From CAYMTR01 sp964393405 (lineage in GTDB: Bacteria > Bacteroidota > Bacteroidia > Bacteroidales > Prolixibacteraceae), in NCBI GenBank assembly GCA_964393405.1, contig CAYMTR010000012.1, positions 1-64,000 of the forward strand: 64,000 nt of DNA, in the 5' to 3' direction. Positions 9,334 through 17,595 of the stretch are shown piece after piece. The first letter of the stretch is position 1, and each line of letters opens with the position of its first letter. A model generated the notes under the pieces. It was not told the DNA's origin. It ran no database searches and was given only the letters and a program-made list of their open reading frames with translations. The position numbers and the translations under genes were made by a program.

Positions 9334-9392
9334 CTATCAGGAATTAAATCCTGCCTCATTGGTTATTTGTTTAACCATTAAATTATTTTAAA

Positions 9393-11834
9393 ATGAAATT
9401 TTTTTTTGCTTTCCTATTGCTGCTTTTTTCAAGCGCAGCATACTCTCAATTAAAAATCAGTGGAATCGTATTGTCTTCTGAAAATGAACCTCTTCCAGGA
9501 ACCAGCATTTCAATAACAGGGTCAATTATTGGAACTGTTACTGATTCAAATGGTGAGTTTGTTATTGATGGTCTTAAAAAAGATCAATACAAATTAATGG
9601 CATCATTTATTGGCTATAAGTCTGAATACAAAACTATTGAATTAAACAAAAATGCCTTTCTTGAATTCAAATTAAGAAGTGATGAAGTAATGACAGAAGA
9701 AGTTTTTGTTTATTCAACAAGAGCGGGAGCTAAAACTCCAGTCACAACAACTGAAATTTTAAAAACTGAAATCGATGAAAGAAATTTGGGGCAGGATATT
9801 CCGTTTATCCTAAATAATACCCCTTCTTTTGTCAGCACCTCGGATGGTGGCTCTGGGGTAGGCTACACTGGCTTTAGAATTAGAGGAACTGATGCTAACC
9901 GAATCAATGTCACAATTAACGGAATACCTTTCAACGAAGCAGAATCACACGATGTATACTGGGTTGACCTACCTGACTTTTCTTCTTCAATTGAAAACAT
10001 ACAAATTCAACGTGGAGTTGGATCGTCAACTTACGGAGCTGCTGCTTTCGGAGCAACAATAAACCTCCAAACCTCAAATATGAGAAAAGAAGGTTTTGCA
10101 GAATACTCAGGATCATATGGTTCTTTTAACACAATTAAAAACACATTGAGTGTGGGTTCAGGTTTAATAAATGGACATTATTTCTTTGATGCCCGGCTTT
10201 CAAAAATAACTTCAAACGGATTTGTTGACCGCGCTTCAAGTGACCTAAAATCATTTTTTATCTCAGGTGGATATTACTCTGGTAATTCAATTGTCAAAAT
10301 CAATATTTTCTCAGGTAAAGAAAAGACTTATCAGGCTTGGAACGGCGTACCTTCTGTAAGGTTGAATAATGACATTGAAGGAATGAAAAGATATGAAGAT
10401 CACTGGCTTTATTCTTCTGAAGAATTTCAAAACATGATGTCTTCAAATTCAAGAACATATAATCTTTATACTTACGAAAACCAAACTGATAATTATCAAC
10501 AGGATCATTACCAGCTTCTTTTCAACCAAAAATTCAATGAGAATTTTAATTTCAATGCTGCACTACATTACACTAAAGGGAAAGGTTATTATGAACAGTA
10601 TAAATCCCAAGATGATTTCTCTGACTATGGACTTGACAATCCTGTAATTGGATCAGATACTTTGACATCTTCATACCTTATAAGGCAAAAATGGCTTGAC
10701 AATGATTTCTTGGGTGGAACAATGTCTTTAAATTATATTAACAAAAAATCTGAAATCACTCTTGGTGCAGGATGGAATGAATATTTAGGAAATCATTTCG
10801 GTGAAATCATTTGGTCTGAAATATCCGTGAACACTCCTAAAGGTTATGAATGGTATCGAAATCAGGGATTTAAAACAGACTTTAATATTTACTTAAAGTA
10901 TATCTATTCTTTAACTCAGAACTTTAATATTTACGCTGATATTCAATACAGAAACATAATCCATTCTATTGAAGGAATTGATGATGATTTAAGAGACATT
11001 ACCCAGGAACACCAATTTGATTTCATTAACCCGAAACTAGGATTCTCTTACTACCCTGATAATAAATCAAAATTCTATTTATCATGGGCAATGGGGCATC
11101 GTGAACCAAACCGAAGCAATTTTACTGATGCTGATCCAAATGAAAAACAACCTGTTTTTGAAACTTTAAACGACTTTGAAGGAGGGTACAATTATAAAAC
11201 CTCAAAACTAAATATAGGTGTCAATTTTTATAGCATGATCTATAAAGACCAGCTTGTCTTAACCGGAAAAATTAATGATGTAGGATCTGCGATCATGACA
11301 AATGTTGAAGACAGTTATCGTTTGGGGCTTGAAATAATTGCAGGATTAAAGATTCTCGAAAACCTTGATCTTAGTATAAATACTACTTTAAGTAAAAACA
11401 AAATATTGAATTTTACCGAATATGTTGACAACTGGGATATAGGAGGACAGGATGCAATCAGTATTGGAACTTCTAACATCGCATTTTCTCCTGAAATAAT
11501 TGCTAATAGTATTATCTCTTACTCTCCGATTAAAGATTTTAAAATAAGCCTTTTCTCAAATTTTGTCGGCAAACAATACATAGATAATAGCTCAAGTGAA
11601 TTACGAAAACTGGACGCTTATTTTGTAAACAATCTTAAAGTCAGCTACAGCATTAAACCTAAGTTCATTAAAGAAATAGAAATGCACCTGCTAATTAATA
11701 ATATTCTTAATGAAGAATATGAAACAAACGCTTGGGTTTATTCTTATATATTGGGCGGAGAAAGATTCGCAATGGACGGTTTTTTCCCACAGGCAGGAAC
11801 TAACTTTTTATTTGGAATCGACCTAAAATTCTAA
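9393..11834 (+). CDS. TonB-dependent outer membrane receptor, probably for thiamine
   Basis: 813 residues. A signal peptide ending AAYSQ precedes a carboxypeptidase-D-regulatory-like domain (about 22-105, with SENEPLPGTSISITGS and IGTVTDSNGEF). A plug domain (about 115-225, TGFRIRGTDANRINVTINGIP) and a 22-strand-type barrel ending in phenylalanine follow. Such receptors import large or scarce nutrients using the TonB/ExbB/ExbD machinery. A TPP riboswitch in its leader indicates that the ligand is thiamine or a precursor, in line with the riboswitch-linked receptor (OMthi/omr1) described in Bacteroides. Unlike those loci, no pnuT transporter, thiamine pyrophosphokinase or thi biosynthesis gene follows: the next gene is convergent. 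ExbB/ExbD genes are encoded at 30.7-33.1 kb. Confidence 0.9.
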   Translation: MKFFFAFLLLLFSSAAYSQLKISGIVLSSENEPLPGTSISITGSIIGTVTDSNGEFVIDGLKKDQYKLMASFIGYKSEYKTIELNKNAFLEFKLRSDEVMTEEVFVYSTRAGAKTPVTTTEILKTEIDERNLGQDIPFILNNTPSFVSTSDGGSGVGYTGFRIRGTDANRINVTINGIPFNEAESHDVYWVDLPDFSSSIENIQIQRGVGSSTYGAAAFGATINLQTSNMRKEGFAEYSGSYGSFNTIKNTLSVGSGLINGHYFFDARLSKITSNGFVDRASSDLKSFFISGGYYSGNSIVKINIFSGKEKTYQAWNGVPSVRLNNDIEGMKRYEDHWLYSSEEFQNMMSSNSRTYNLYTYENQTDNYQQDHYQLLFNQKFNENFNFNAALHYTKGKGYYEQYKSQDDFSDYGLDNPVIGSDTLTSSYLIRQKWLDNDFLGGTMSLNYINKKSEITLGAGWNEYLGNHFGEIIWSEISVNTPKGYEWYRNQGFKTDFNIYLKYIYSLTQNFNIYADIQYRNIIHSIEGIDDDLRDITQEHQFDFINPKLGFSYYPDNKSKFYLSWAMGHREPNRSNFTDADPNEKQPVFETLNDFEGGYNYKTSKLNIGVNFYSMIYKDQLVLTGKINDVGSAIMTNVEDSYRLGLEIIAGLKILENLDLSINTTLSKNKILNFTEYVDNWDIGGQDAISIGTSNIAFSPEIIANSIISYSPIKDFKISLFSNFVGKQYIDNSSSELRKLDAYFVNNLKVSYSIKPKFIKEIEMHLLINNILNEEYETNAWVYSYILGGERFAMDGFFPQAGTNFLFGIDLKF

Positions 11835-11854
11835 GAATTCAATATTCCTAAAAA

Positions 11855-14098
11855 TTACTCCGGGAAATATTTAAGCAACTTAGAACATATTATCCCGGAA
11901 ATAATCATTGATACTCTCTTGTGTGTTATTGGCGCCCCAAAATAGCACACAATTGGTAGTATCCATTCAAGAAGTGCAACATAATAAGGTACAACATTAG
12001 TGTCACCATTTGAGCTTTCAATCGCATATTCCCTCATTTTCATTGCCATCGCAATATTCTTATCCATTTGCTGTTTTAATATTCCTCTGAAACGGTTTTC
12101 CGGGAGATCGTCTAACTTTGCCGATCCATAAAAACTAACAAGAAATTCTATAAGTTCTTTATTATCATCCTCATCAAGATCTCCAATATGCTCACACATA
12201 AAAATAGCTTCAAGCCTGGCAAAATCAGAAACAATAGAACGAGGTCTTGTCTCCGAGAAGTCTATCAGATAAACATTCATGTTTTGGTCCAAAAGAATAT
12301 TTTGCATATTCAGGTCTCCATGACAAATTGATGTGTAATATTCTATATTCCAATCCCTTAATCTTTCATATTCATAATTTAGATACCAGTAAGGGTTTAC
12401 AATCTTTTCCCCTATTTCTCTAATCTCAAGATATTTATCTTCGTAAGAAATTGATAATACTTCTTTTGCTGTCTCGCATAGATTCCCAAAGAAAGTAGAT
12501 GTGGGATCATGATCTTTAAATGGATAAATAGTCTTTCTAACTGGTTGACCATACCAGGGTTTTAATATCTGTTTGAAAATTTTATCAAAAATTGGCTCCA
12601 GTTCTTTTGATCCCATCGAGTTAAAATAATGTGTCAACCATTTAAGCTGAGTCGTTTCTCCTCCTATACCAACAAAATTATAACGAAGTGATCCCATGTC
12701 TCCAAAAAACTCTGTTCCCAAAACAATAGCACTATTGTTTAAAATGTACGGCATTGCATATTGACTGCATCTTTCAGCTTCCCTCTTAATAATGTCCTTG
12801 TTGGCAATTTTTAACACCGTAGGCCTTAATTTACGTCCATCCTCATCATATGACTCAACTTGAAAAGTTTGAGCTGAAAATCCTCCATGAAGGGGCTTTA
12901 TAACAACCCTCTTTGAGTCGGAATAAAGCCTTCTGGCAAGAAACATTTTGTATGATTCAAATGGAAGATCTCCTATTACTTCAATTTTAATCCGCTTTTC
13001 TTCGGCGTCGATTTCTTTTTCAGAATTAATTAGCCAAACCTTAGGACTTGAGAAAGATACATGACTGCTCAACTTCTCAACCTTTTCAATGTTTTCAATA
13101 TTAAGCGAACTACTTATCAATCCGGCAAATGACTCATCACATTCAGAAAAATCCAAAGAACTTAAAATAAACCTTGCTCCTATCAAAAATCTATCTTCCC
13201 TGATATTTACCGATCTTATTTTAATATCTTCCTCAACTTCAGTTTCTTGAATCCCCAACATACTTGAATCAATGTAAAACCCGACTGTAATAGAGGATTC
13301 ATCGTGATTTTTATCAGCAATAACAAATCCCTTAATTTTGTCAGTTTTTGTACTTTCACTTATGCTTGCAAGAATTTTAGTAAATTCATTTAAATTGACT
13401 TTATCTTCACTTACAAGTTGTAATTCATCCCCCGGGATTGTGTCAAAAGAAAGACCCCATTTTAAATATATCCCTCCATGAGAAGGATTCTTTAAAACTC
13501 TGAAATCAGAAGAAATGCTCTCATTAAAAGGTATAAAACCTGAACAATTGCCTATTGTTACAAAAAAACCTACTTCTTCCTTTTTTTCATCTACCGATTC
13601 AGCAGGGGAACCTATACCTGCAGATATACCTAATTCATCATACCCAGCTATTCCCTGGTTTTTCCAATATATAATTTGTGCTTTGTGATCAATGGTCTTT
13701 TTATAAATCCCTTTTATTGAGCCAATCTTAAATTCTTTCTGAATAATGACTTGACCCTTTTTATCAGATATTCTTTTTCTGGCTTCTTCAATGTTTCCAA
13801 AAATCTCGAAAACATTTTTTAACCCAGTCATCTCAATAACCTGAAAAACTTCTCCTGTTACATTTGCTAACAGCAGTCCACCACCTCTCGTATTTAGTTT
13901 CTTTGCAGTTGTAAGCAAGGCTCGTATACCTGTGCTCGATAAATAGTTACATTCAGAAAAATCAATTATAAGAAATTCTTCCATTTCTAAATACAATTGT
14001 ATTTCTTCCAAAAACTTAGTACTGTTTATTGTATCTAATCTACCTTCAGGTTTAAGACAAACAGCTGAGCCTTCTTTTTGTGTTAGAATCTTGAACAT
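11855..14098 (-). CDS. STAS domain fused to a TCAD9-like kinase-fold phosphotransferase
   Basis: 747 residues. Residues 1-110 are a STAS (anti-sigma-factor antagonist) domain with DFSECNYLSSTGIRALL, which retains the serine that partner kinases phosphorylate in SpoIIAA-type proteins. Residues about 120-360 are unrecognised. From about 370 a protein-kinase/aminoglycoside-phosphotransferase-like domain is visible: a Gly-rich loop region (LHGGFSAQTF), a lysine in TVLKIANKD with a following Glu (KREAER), HGDLNMQNILL (catalytic Asp and Asn, near residue 590) and LIDFSET (metal-binding Asp). These motifs resemble, from memory, the TCAD9 family named in predicted ternary-complex conflict and signalling systems. 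No anti-sigma kinase, phosphatase or other system partner is adjacent. The ATG at 14098 begins at the STAS fold. Kinase activity and target are unknown. Confidence 0.75.
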   Translation of the reverse strand: MFKILTQKEGSAVCLKPEGRLDTINSTKFLEEIQLYLEMEEFLIIDFSECNYLSSTGIRALLTTAKKLNTRGGGLLLANVTGEVFQVIEMTGLKNVFEIFGNIEEARKRISDKKGQVIIQKEFKIGSIKGIYKKTIDHKAQIIYWKNQGIAGYDELGISAGIGSPAESVDEKKEEVGFFVTIGNCSGFIPFNESISSDFRVLKNPSHGGIYLKWGLSFDTIPGDELQLVSEDKVNLNEFTKILASISESTKTDKIKGFVIADKNHDESSITVGFYIDSSMLGIQETEVEEDIKIRSVNIREDRFLIGARFILSSLDFSECDESFAGLISSSLNIENIEKVEKLSSHVSFSSPKVWLINSEKEIDAEEKRIKIEVIGDLPFESYKMFLARRLYSDSKRVVIKPLHGGFSAQTFQVESYDEDGRKLRPTVLKIANKDIIKREAERCSQYAMPYILNNSAIVLGTEFFGDMGSLRYNFVGIGGETTQLKWLTHYFNSMGSKELEPIFDKIFKQILKPWYGQPVRKTIYPFKDHDPTSTFFGNLCETAKEVLSISYEDKYLEIREIGEKIVNPYWYLNYEYERLRDWNIEYYTSICHGDLNMQNILLDQNMNVYLIDFSETRPRSIVSDFARLEAIFMCEHIGDLDEDDNKELIEFLVSFYGSAKLDDLPENRFRGILKQQMDKNIAMAMKMREYAIESSNGDTNVVPYYVALLEWILPIVCYFGAPITHKRVSMIISGIICSKLLKYFPE

Positions 14099-14164
14099 TT
14101 TTTAGAATAATTAAAGTTTGAAGAATAGTAAAATTAATAATATGTTCCAAGAAAAAGAAAAAAA

Positions 14165-14190
14165 AGCCGCTTCATTAAAATGAAGCGGCT
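14165..14190 (-). terminator. Intrinsic terminator of the zinc-ribbon/Nif3 operon
   Basis: A perfect 11-bp stem (AGCCGCTTCAT / ATGAAGCGGCT) with a TAAA-type loop is followed on the minus strand by a long T-run (14151-14164). It lies 24 nt after the stop of the zinc-ribbon gene and closes the leftward operon from about 17.4 kb. Confidence 0.9.
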
Positions 14191-14213
14191 ATAATATCTA
14201 ATTATTCAACAAA

Positions 14214-14981
14214 TTATTCAACAACCTGATTAATTTCTTTGTCAACAAGTATCCTTCCGCAATATTCACAAACAATTACTTTCTTGTGAGAAGCGATGTC
14301 TAACTGACGCTGAGGTGGTATTTTATTAAAACATCCTCCACAAGCATCCCTTTCAACTGTAACAACAGCTAAGCCGTTACGCGCATTTTTACGAATCCTT
14401 TTAAATGCCACAAGTAATCGTTCTTCGACTTGAGACTCTATTAGAGCTGCTTTATCATTTAACCTCTCGGTTTCAATTTTTGTTTCTGATGTAATTTCTT
14501 CAAGCTCCTTCTGCTTCCTGTCAAGATCATCTTCTCTCTCTTTCAGCTGTAACTGTGCAGAATCAATTGCTTCATTTCTCTTTGTCAAATCAGCAGTATG
14601 CTCTTTAATTCTCTTTTCAGATAACTCAATTTCAAGATTTTGAAACTCCATTTCTTTTGACAAAGAATCAAATTCTCTATTGTTACGAACGTTATTTTGC
14701 TGATCAACGTATTTCTTAATCAAAGCTTTAGATTCATCAATTGCTGCCTTTCTGTTTGCAATTGCTGTCTCCAAACTTTTAGTTTCGTCTTTATAATTGT
14801 TAATGCGGGTTTTCAAACCTGCAATTTCATCTTCAAGATCTTGTACTTCCAATGGTAATTCACCACGAAGAACTTTTAACTTGTCCATTTCCGATGCCAC
14901 CATCTGGAGTTCATATAACAACTTCAGTTTTTCTTCAATTGACATCTCTTTGCCGGCGACATTCTGTTCTTGTATTGCCAT
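14214..14981 (-). CDS. Coiled-coil C4-type zinc ribbon protein
   Basis: 255 residues. About 190 residues of charged heptad-rich helix form a long coiled-coil hairpin. A C-terminal zinc ribbon follows with cysteines in ACGGCFNK and VCEYCGRI (two CxxC pairs about 23 residues apart). This matches the CT398/HP0958-like zf-RING_7 family; in epsilonproteobacteria that family aids RpoN stability and flagellar mRNA handling, but no function is established in Bacteroidota. It follows the Nif3-like gene by 28 bp, an association also seen in other phyla, and is the last gene before the terminator at 14165. A nucleic-acid or chaperone role is inference. Confidence 0.85.
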   Translation of the reverse strand: MAIQEQNVAGKEMSIEEKLKLLYELQMVASEMDKLKVLRGELPLEVQDLEDEIAGLKTRINNYKDETKSLETAIANRKAAIDESKALIKKYVDQQNNVRNNREFDSLSKEMEFQNLEIELSEKRIKEHTADLTKRNEAIDSAQLQLKEREDDLDRKQKELEEITSETKIETERLNDKAALIESQVEERLLVAFKRIRKNARNGLAVVTVERDACGGCFNKIPPQRQLDIASHKKVIVCEYCGRILVDKEINQVVE

Positions 14982-15009
14982 TTTGCTTGTTAAATTTTTA
15001 TTAATCGTT

Positions 15010-16107
15010 TCAGAACAAATATTTTACAGGATTTGTTTGTATTTCAGACAAACGGAGGGCAAATTTAGAAAATTTATTTGTAACTATTTCATAAAAAAGT
15101 TCTTTAGTGAATTGTTCGCTTTCAAAATGCCCAATATCTGCAATAATTATCTTATCATCATTTTCAAAAAATTGATGGTATTTAAAATCACCAGTTACAA
15201 AAATATCTGCTCCTGATTTAATTGCGCCTTTTAATAAAGAACTTCCGGATCCACCACACATCGCAACTTTTTTAATTTTACTCTTTCTTTCCCCGGAATA
15301 TCTTACTGCTGCACAATTAAATGTAGTCTTTAATTGTTCCAAGAATAAATCTAATTCTTTCTCTTCCTCTAACTCTCCAATTATTCCAAGCCCGACTATA
15401 TTCTGACTGTTATCTAGTGAAATAATATCATAAGCCACCTCCTCATATGGATGAGCTTCTAAAAGTGATCTTACAATCTTACTCTGAATATATCCCGGAA
15501 AAATTATTTCAATCTTCTCTTCCCTTTCAACATGTAACTCACCTGCTTCTCCAACAAAGGGTTTAGAATCTGAATTCCCTCTAAATGTGCCAAATCCTGT
15601 AGAATTGAAACTACAGTTATCGTAATTCCCAATACATCCTGCCCCTGCTGAAAAAATTGCATCCCTGACTATATTAGAATAATTCTCAGGAACATATGTT
15701 ATTAATTTTTTTAACGCTCCTGATAATGGTGATAAAACTCGGATTTCTTTTAATCCAACCTTCTCAGCCATCTTCCAACTAACACCATTTTTAACTATAT
15801 CTAAATTCGTATGAGCTGAATAAATTGCAATATCATTCTTTATTGCTTTTGATATAATCCTCTCTACCGATGAATCTTCAGTAATCCTTTTAAGACCCGA
15901 AAATATAAGAGGATGATGAGAAATAATTAATTTCTCTCCGTTATTTATTGCATCCTCAACTACCTCTTCTGTAACATCAATTGTAATCAAGGCTGAATCA
16001 ACTTCTCTGTCATAATCGCCCACTTGCAAACCCGAATTATCCCATGCCTCTTGTAACGACAGAGGTGCAAAATCTTCAATGCAATTTATTATTTGTCTGA
16101 TTTTCAA
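15010..16107 (-). CDS. Nif3-like dinuclear metal centre protein (YbgI/YqfO family)
   Basis: 365 residues. Metal-binding motifs are ISHHPLIF (about residue 60), HTNLDIVKNG (about 97) and near the C terminus GDFKYH with IADIGHFESEQF. The length and the middle segment (about 125-235) indicate the YqfO-type form, in which a PII/CutA-like domain is inserted in the Nif3 core. Family members form toroidal hexamers with two metal ions per subunit; some eukaryotic and bacterial members are annotated as GTP cyclohydrolase 1 type 2, but no firm physiological role is known. It lies between merR and the zinc-ribbon gene in one leftward operon. Confidence 0.92.
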   Translation of the reverse strand: MKIRQIINCIEDFAPLSLQEAWDNSGLQVGDYDREVDSALITIDVTEEVVEDAINNGEKLIISHHPLIFSGLKRITEDSSVERIISKAIKNDIAIYSAHTNLDIVKNGVSWKMAEKVGLKEIRVLSPLSGALKKLITYVPENYSNIVRDAIFSAGAGCIGNYDNCSFNSTGFGTFRGNSDSKPFVGEAGELHVEREEKIEIIFPGYIQSKIVRSLLEAHPYEEVAYDIISLDNSQNIVGLGIIGELEEEKELDLFLEQLKTTFNCAAVRYSGERKSKIKKVAMCGGSGSSLLKGAIKSGADIFVTGDFKYHQFFENDDKIIIADIGHFESEQFTKELFYEIVTNKFSKFALRLSEIQTNPVKYLF

Positions 16108-16116
16108 AACAATTGA

Positions 16117-16452
16117 TTATAACTCATTTTTTATATCCTCAAGCGATTCGCGTATCTTTTTTAAACGGGTAACAATTTCAAGCTCCTGAACAGTATCACC
16201 CTTGTTTTCTTTTATTTTTTGCTTGGCTCCCTTTAAAGTCATGCCACGCTCTTTAACAAGATGATAAACAAGCTTTACTTCTTCAATCGCTTCCTTAGTG
16301 AATAACCGATTACCCTTATTGTTTTTATGAGGTTTGATATTATCAAATTCCTTTTCCCAGAATCGTATCAATGAAGGATTTACTCCGAACATTTCGGATA
16401 CTTCCCCAATCGAGTAAAAAAGCTTTTCTATTTTTTCTTTTTGATAAGTCAC
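16117..16452 (-). CDS. MerR family transcriptional regulator
   Basis: About 111 residues. A MerR winged helix-turn-helix lies at the N terminus (FYSIGEVSEMFGVNPSLIRFWEKEF), then the second helix region with RLFTKEAIEEV and a short C-terminal helix. No metal-binding cysteines are present, so a metal-sensing role is unlikely; an effector domain is absent. The start is uncertain. A GTG at 16452 gives MTYQKEK, while a TTG at 16458 would add two residues and sit two bases from the stop of the LytM gene. Either way the gene is part of the tight LytM-merR-Nif3-zinc-ribbon run. Similar small MerR proteins are encoded next to LytM peptidases in many Bacteroidota. Confidence 0.88.
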   Translation of the reverse strand: MTYQKEKIEKLFYSIGEVSEMFGVNPSLIRFWEKEFDNIKPHKNNKGNRLFTKEAIEEVKLVYHLVKERGMTLKGAKQKIKENKGDTVQELEIVTRLKKIRESLEDIKNEL

Positions 16453-16460
16453 ACGCAAAG

Positions 16461-17432
16461 TTAATCAAAACTTCGTCCGTTATTTTCAGATCTTGCAACT
16501 AATTGATCAAATTCTTCAGCATTAAGATCTTTAAATACGTAATACTTTGGATCAACATTATTACCATTTTTAAAAACTTCATAATGCAAATGAGGTGCTG
16601 TAGATGTTCCTGTACTTCCAACGAAACCAATAACTTGCCCTCGTTTTACTTTCTCTCCTTCAGTTACATTAAACTTACTCAGGTGTGCATATAAAGTTTT
16701 ATATCCAAATCCATGATCTATAACAATGTGCTTCCCATGTCCATTACTAGAAGAAGTTACTGACTCAATTCTACCTTCACCTGATGCATATATTTTTGTT
16801 CCTCGTGGTGCTACAAGATCAATCCCCCAATGAAACATTCTTACATTATATACAGGATGAAGCCGCATCCCCCAACCTGAGGACATAAACGACAAATCAC
16901 TATTAGAGATAGGCATTATAGCTGGTATGGAAGATAATTCCACTTCCTTTTTAATTGCAAGGCTTAATACTTCTTCGTATGATTTTGCTTGAATATAGGC
17001 TTGTTTGGCAACAATATCAACTCTTTTTGAAGTACTTAACACTAATTCTGATTCGTTAAATGATTTTAAATCAGAATATTTATCTATCCCACCAAATCCG
17101 GCTTTTCTTACAGATTCTGGTATAGGGTTCTTATCAAATATTACTCTATAAATATTGTCATCGCGAACCTGAATTTCATCAAGTACCGATTCTATCTGAT
17201 TTAATTTCGAATTTAAAAAATTATACTGAGATAAAAGTTTGTTGTTTTCTTCACGTAATGAACGCATCCCTGGGGTATCAAAATTGGAAACAAAAAGTGA
17301 AGAAATTCCATAAGAAGCAAGAACTACAAAAACCAATAACCCAGAAGCAAATAATATCTTCTGCCATGGTGTAGCTTCCTTTGGCTCAAAGCGTAGTGTT
17401 TTAGGATTAAAATGATATTTAACTCCCCTCAT
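16461..17432 (-). CDS. M23 (LytM) family metallopeptidase, membrane-anchored
   Basis: 323 residues. The order is a cytoplasmic stub, one transmembrane helix (about 25-46, FASGLLVFVVLASYG), a coiled coil (about 58-95) and the M23 peptidase domain (about 180-300). Zinc and catalytic residues are visible in FHWGIDLVAPRG, LYAHLS and HLHYEV, so the site looks intact. Such proteins cleave peptidoglycan cross-bridges or regulate amidases in the periplasm. The N-terminal YHFNPKTLRFEP motif is typical of Bacteroidota members. This is the first gene of the leftward operon and is divergent from alaS with a 163-nt gap. Confidence 0.92.
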   Translation of the reverse strand: MRGVKYHFNPKTLRFEPKEATPWQKILFASGLLVFVVLASYGISSLFVSNFDTPGMRSLREENNKLLSQYNFLNSKLNQIESVLDEIQVRDDNIYRVIFDKNPIPESVRKAGFGGIDKYSDLKSFNESELVLSTSKRVDIVAKQAYIQAKSYEEVLSLAIKKEVELSSIPAIMPISNSDLSFMSSGWGMRLHPVYNVRMFHWGIDLVAPRGTKIYASGEGRIESVTSSSNGHGKHIVIDHGFGYKTLYAHLSKFNVTEGEKVKRGQVIGFVGSTGTSTAPHLHYEVFKNGNNVDPKYYVFKDLNAEEFDQLVARSENNGRSFD

Positions 17433-17595
17433 CAGCGAAAAATTTAAAATATTTATAGTCGACGTATCCCTACAATTTCTATTTTTGCAAGGCTCAATAG
17501 ATTAACTCCCTTCTATTAGCAAAACTAATAATATTTTTGAGAAATCCTAATATTAGAAATGTGTTATACAATTTATTTTTCAAAGAAATACTCAT

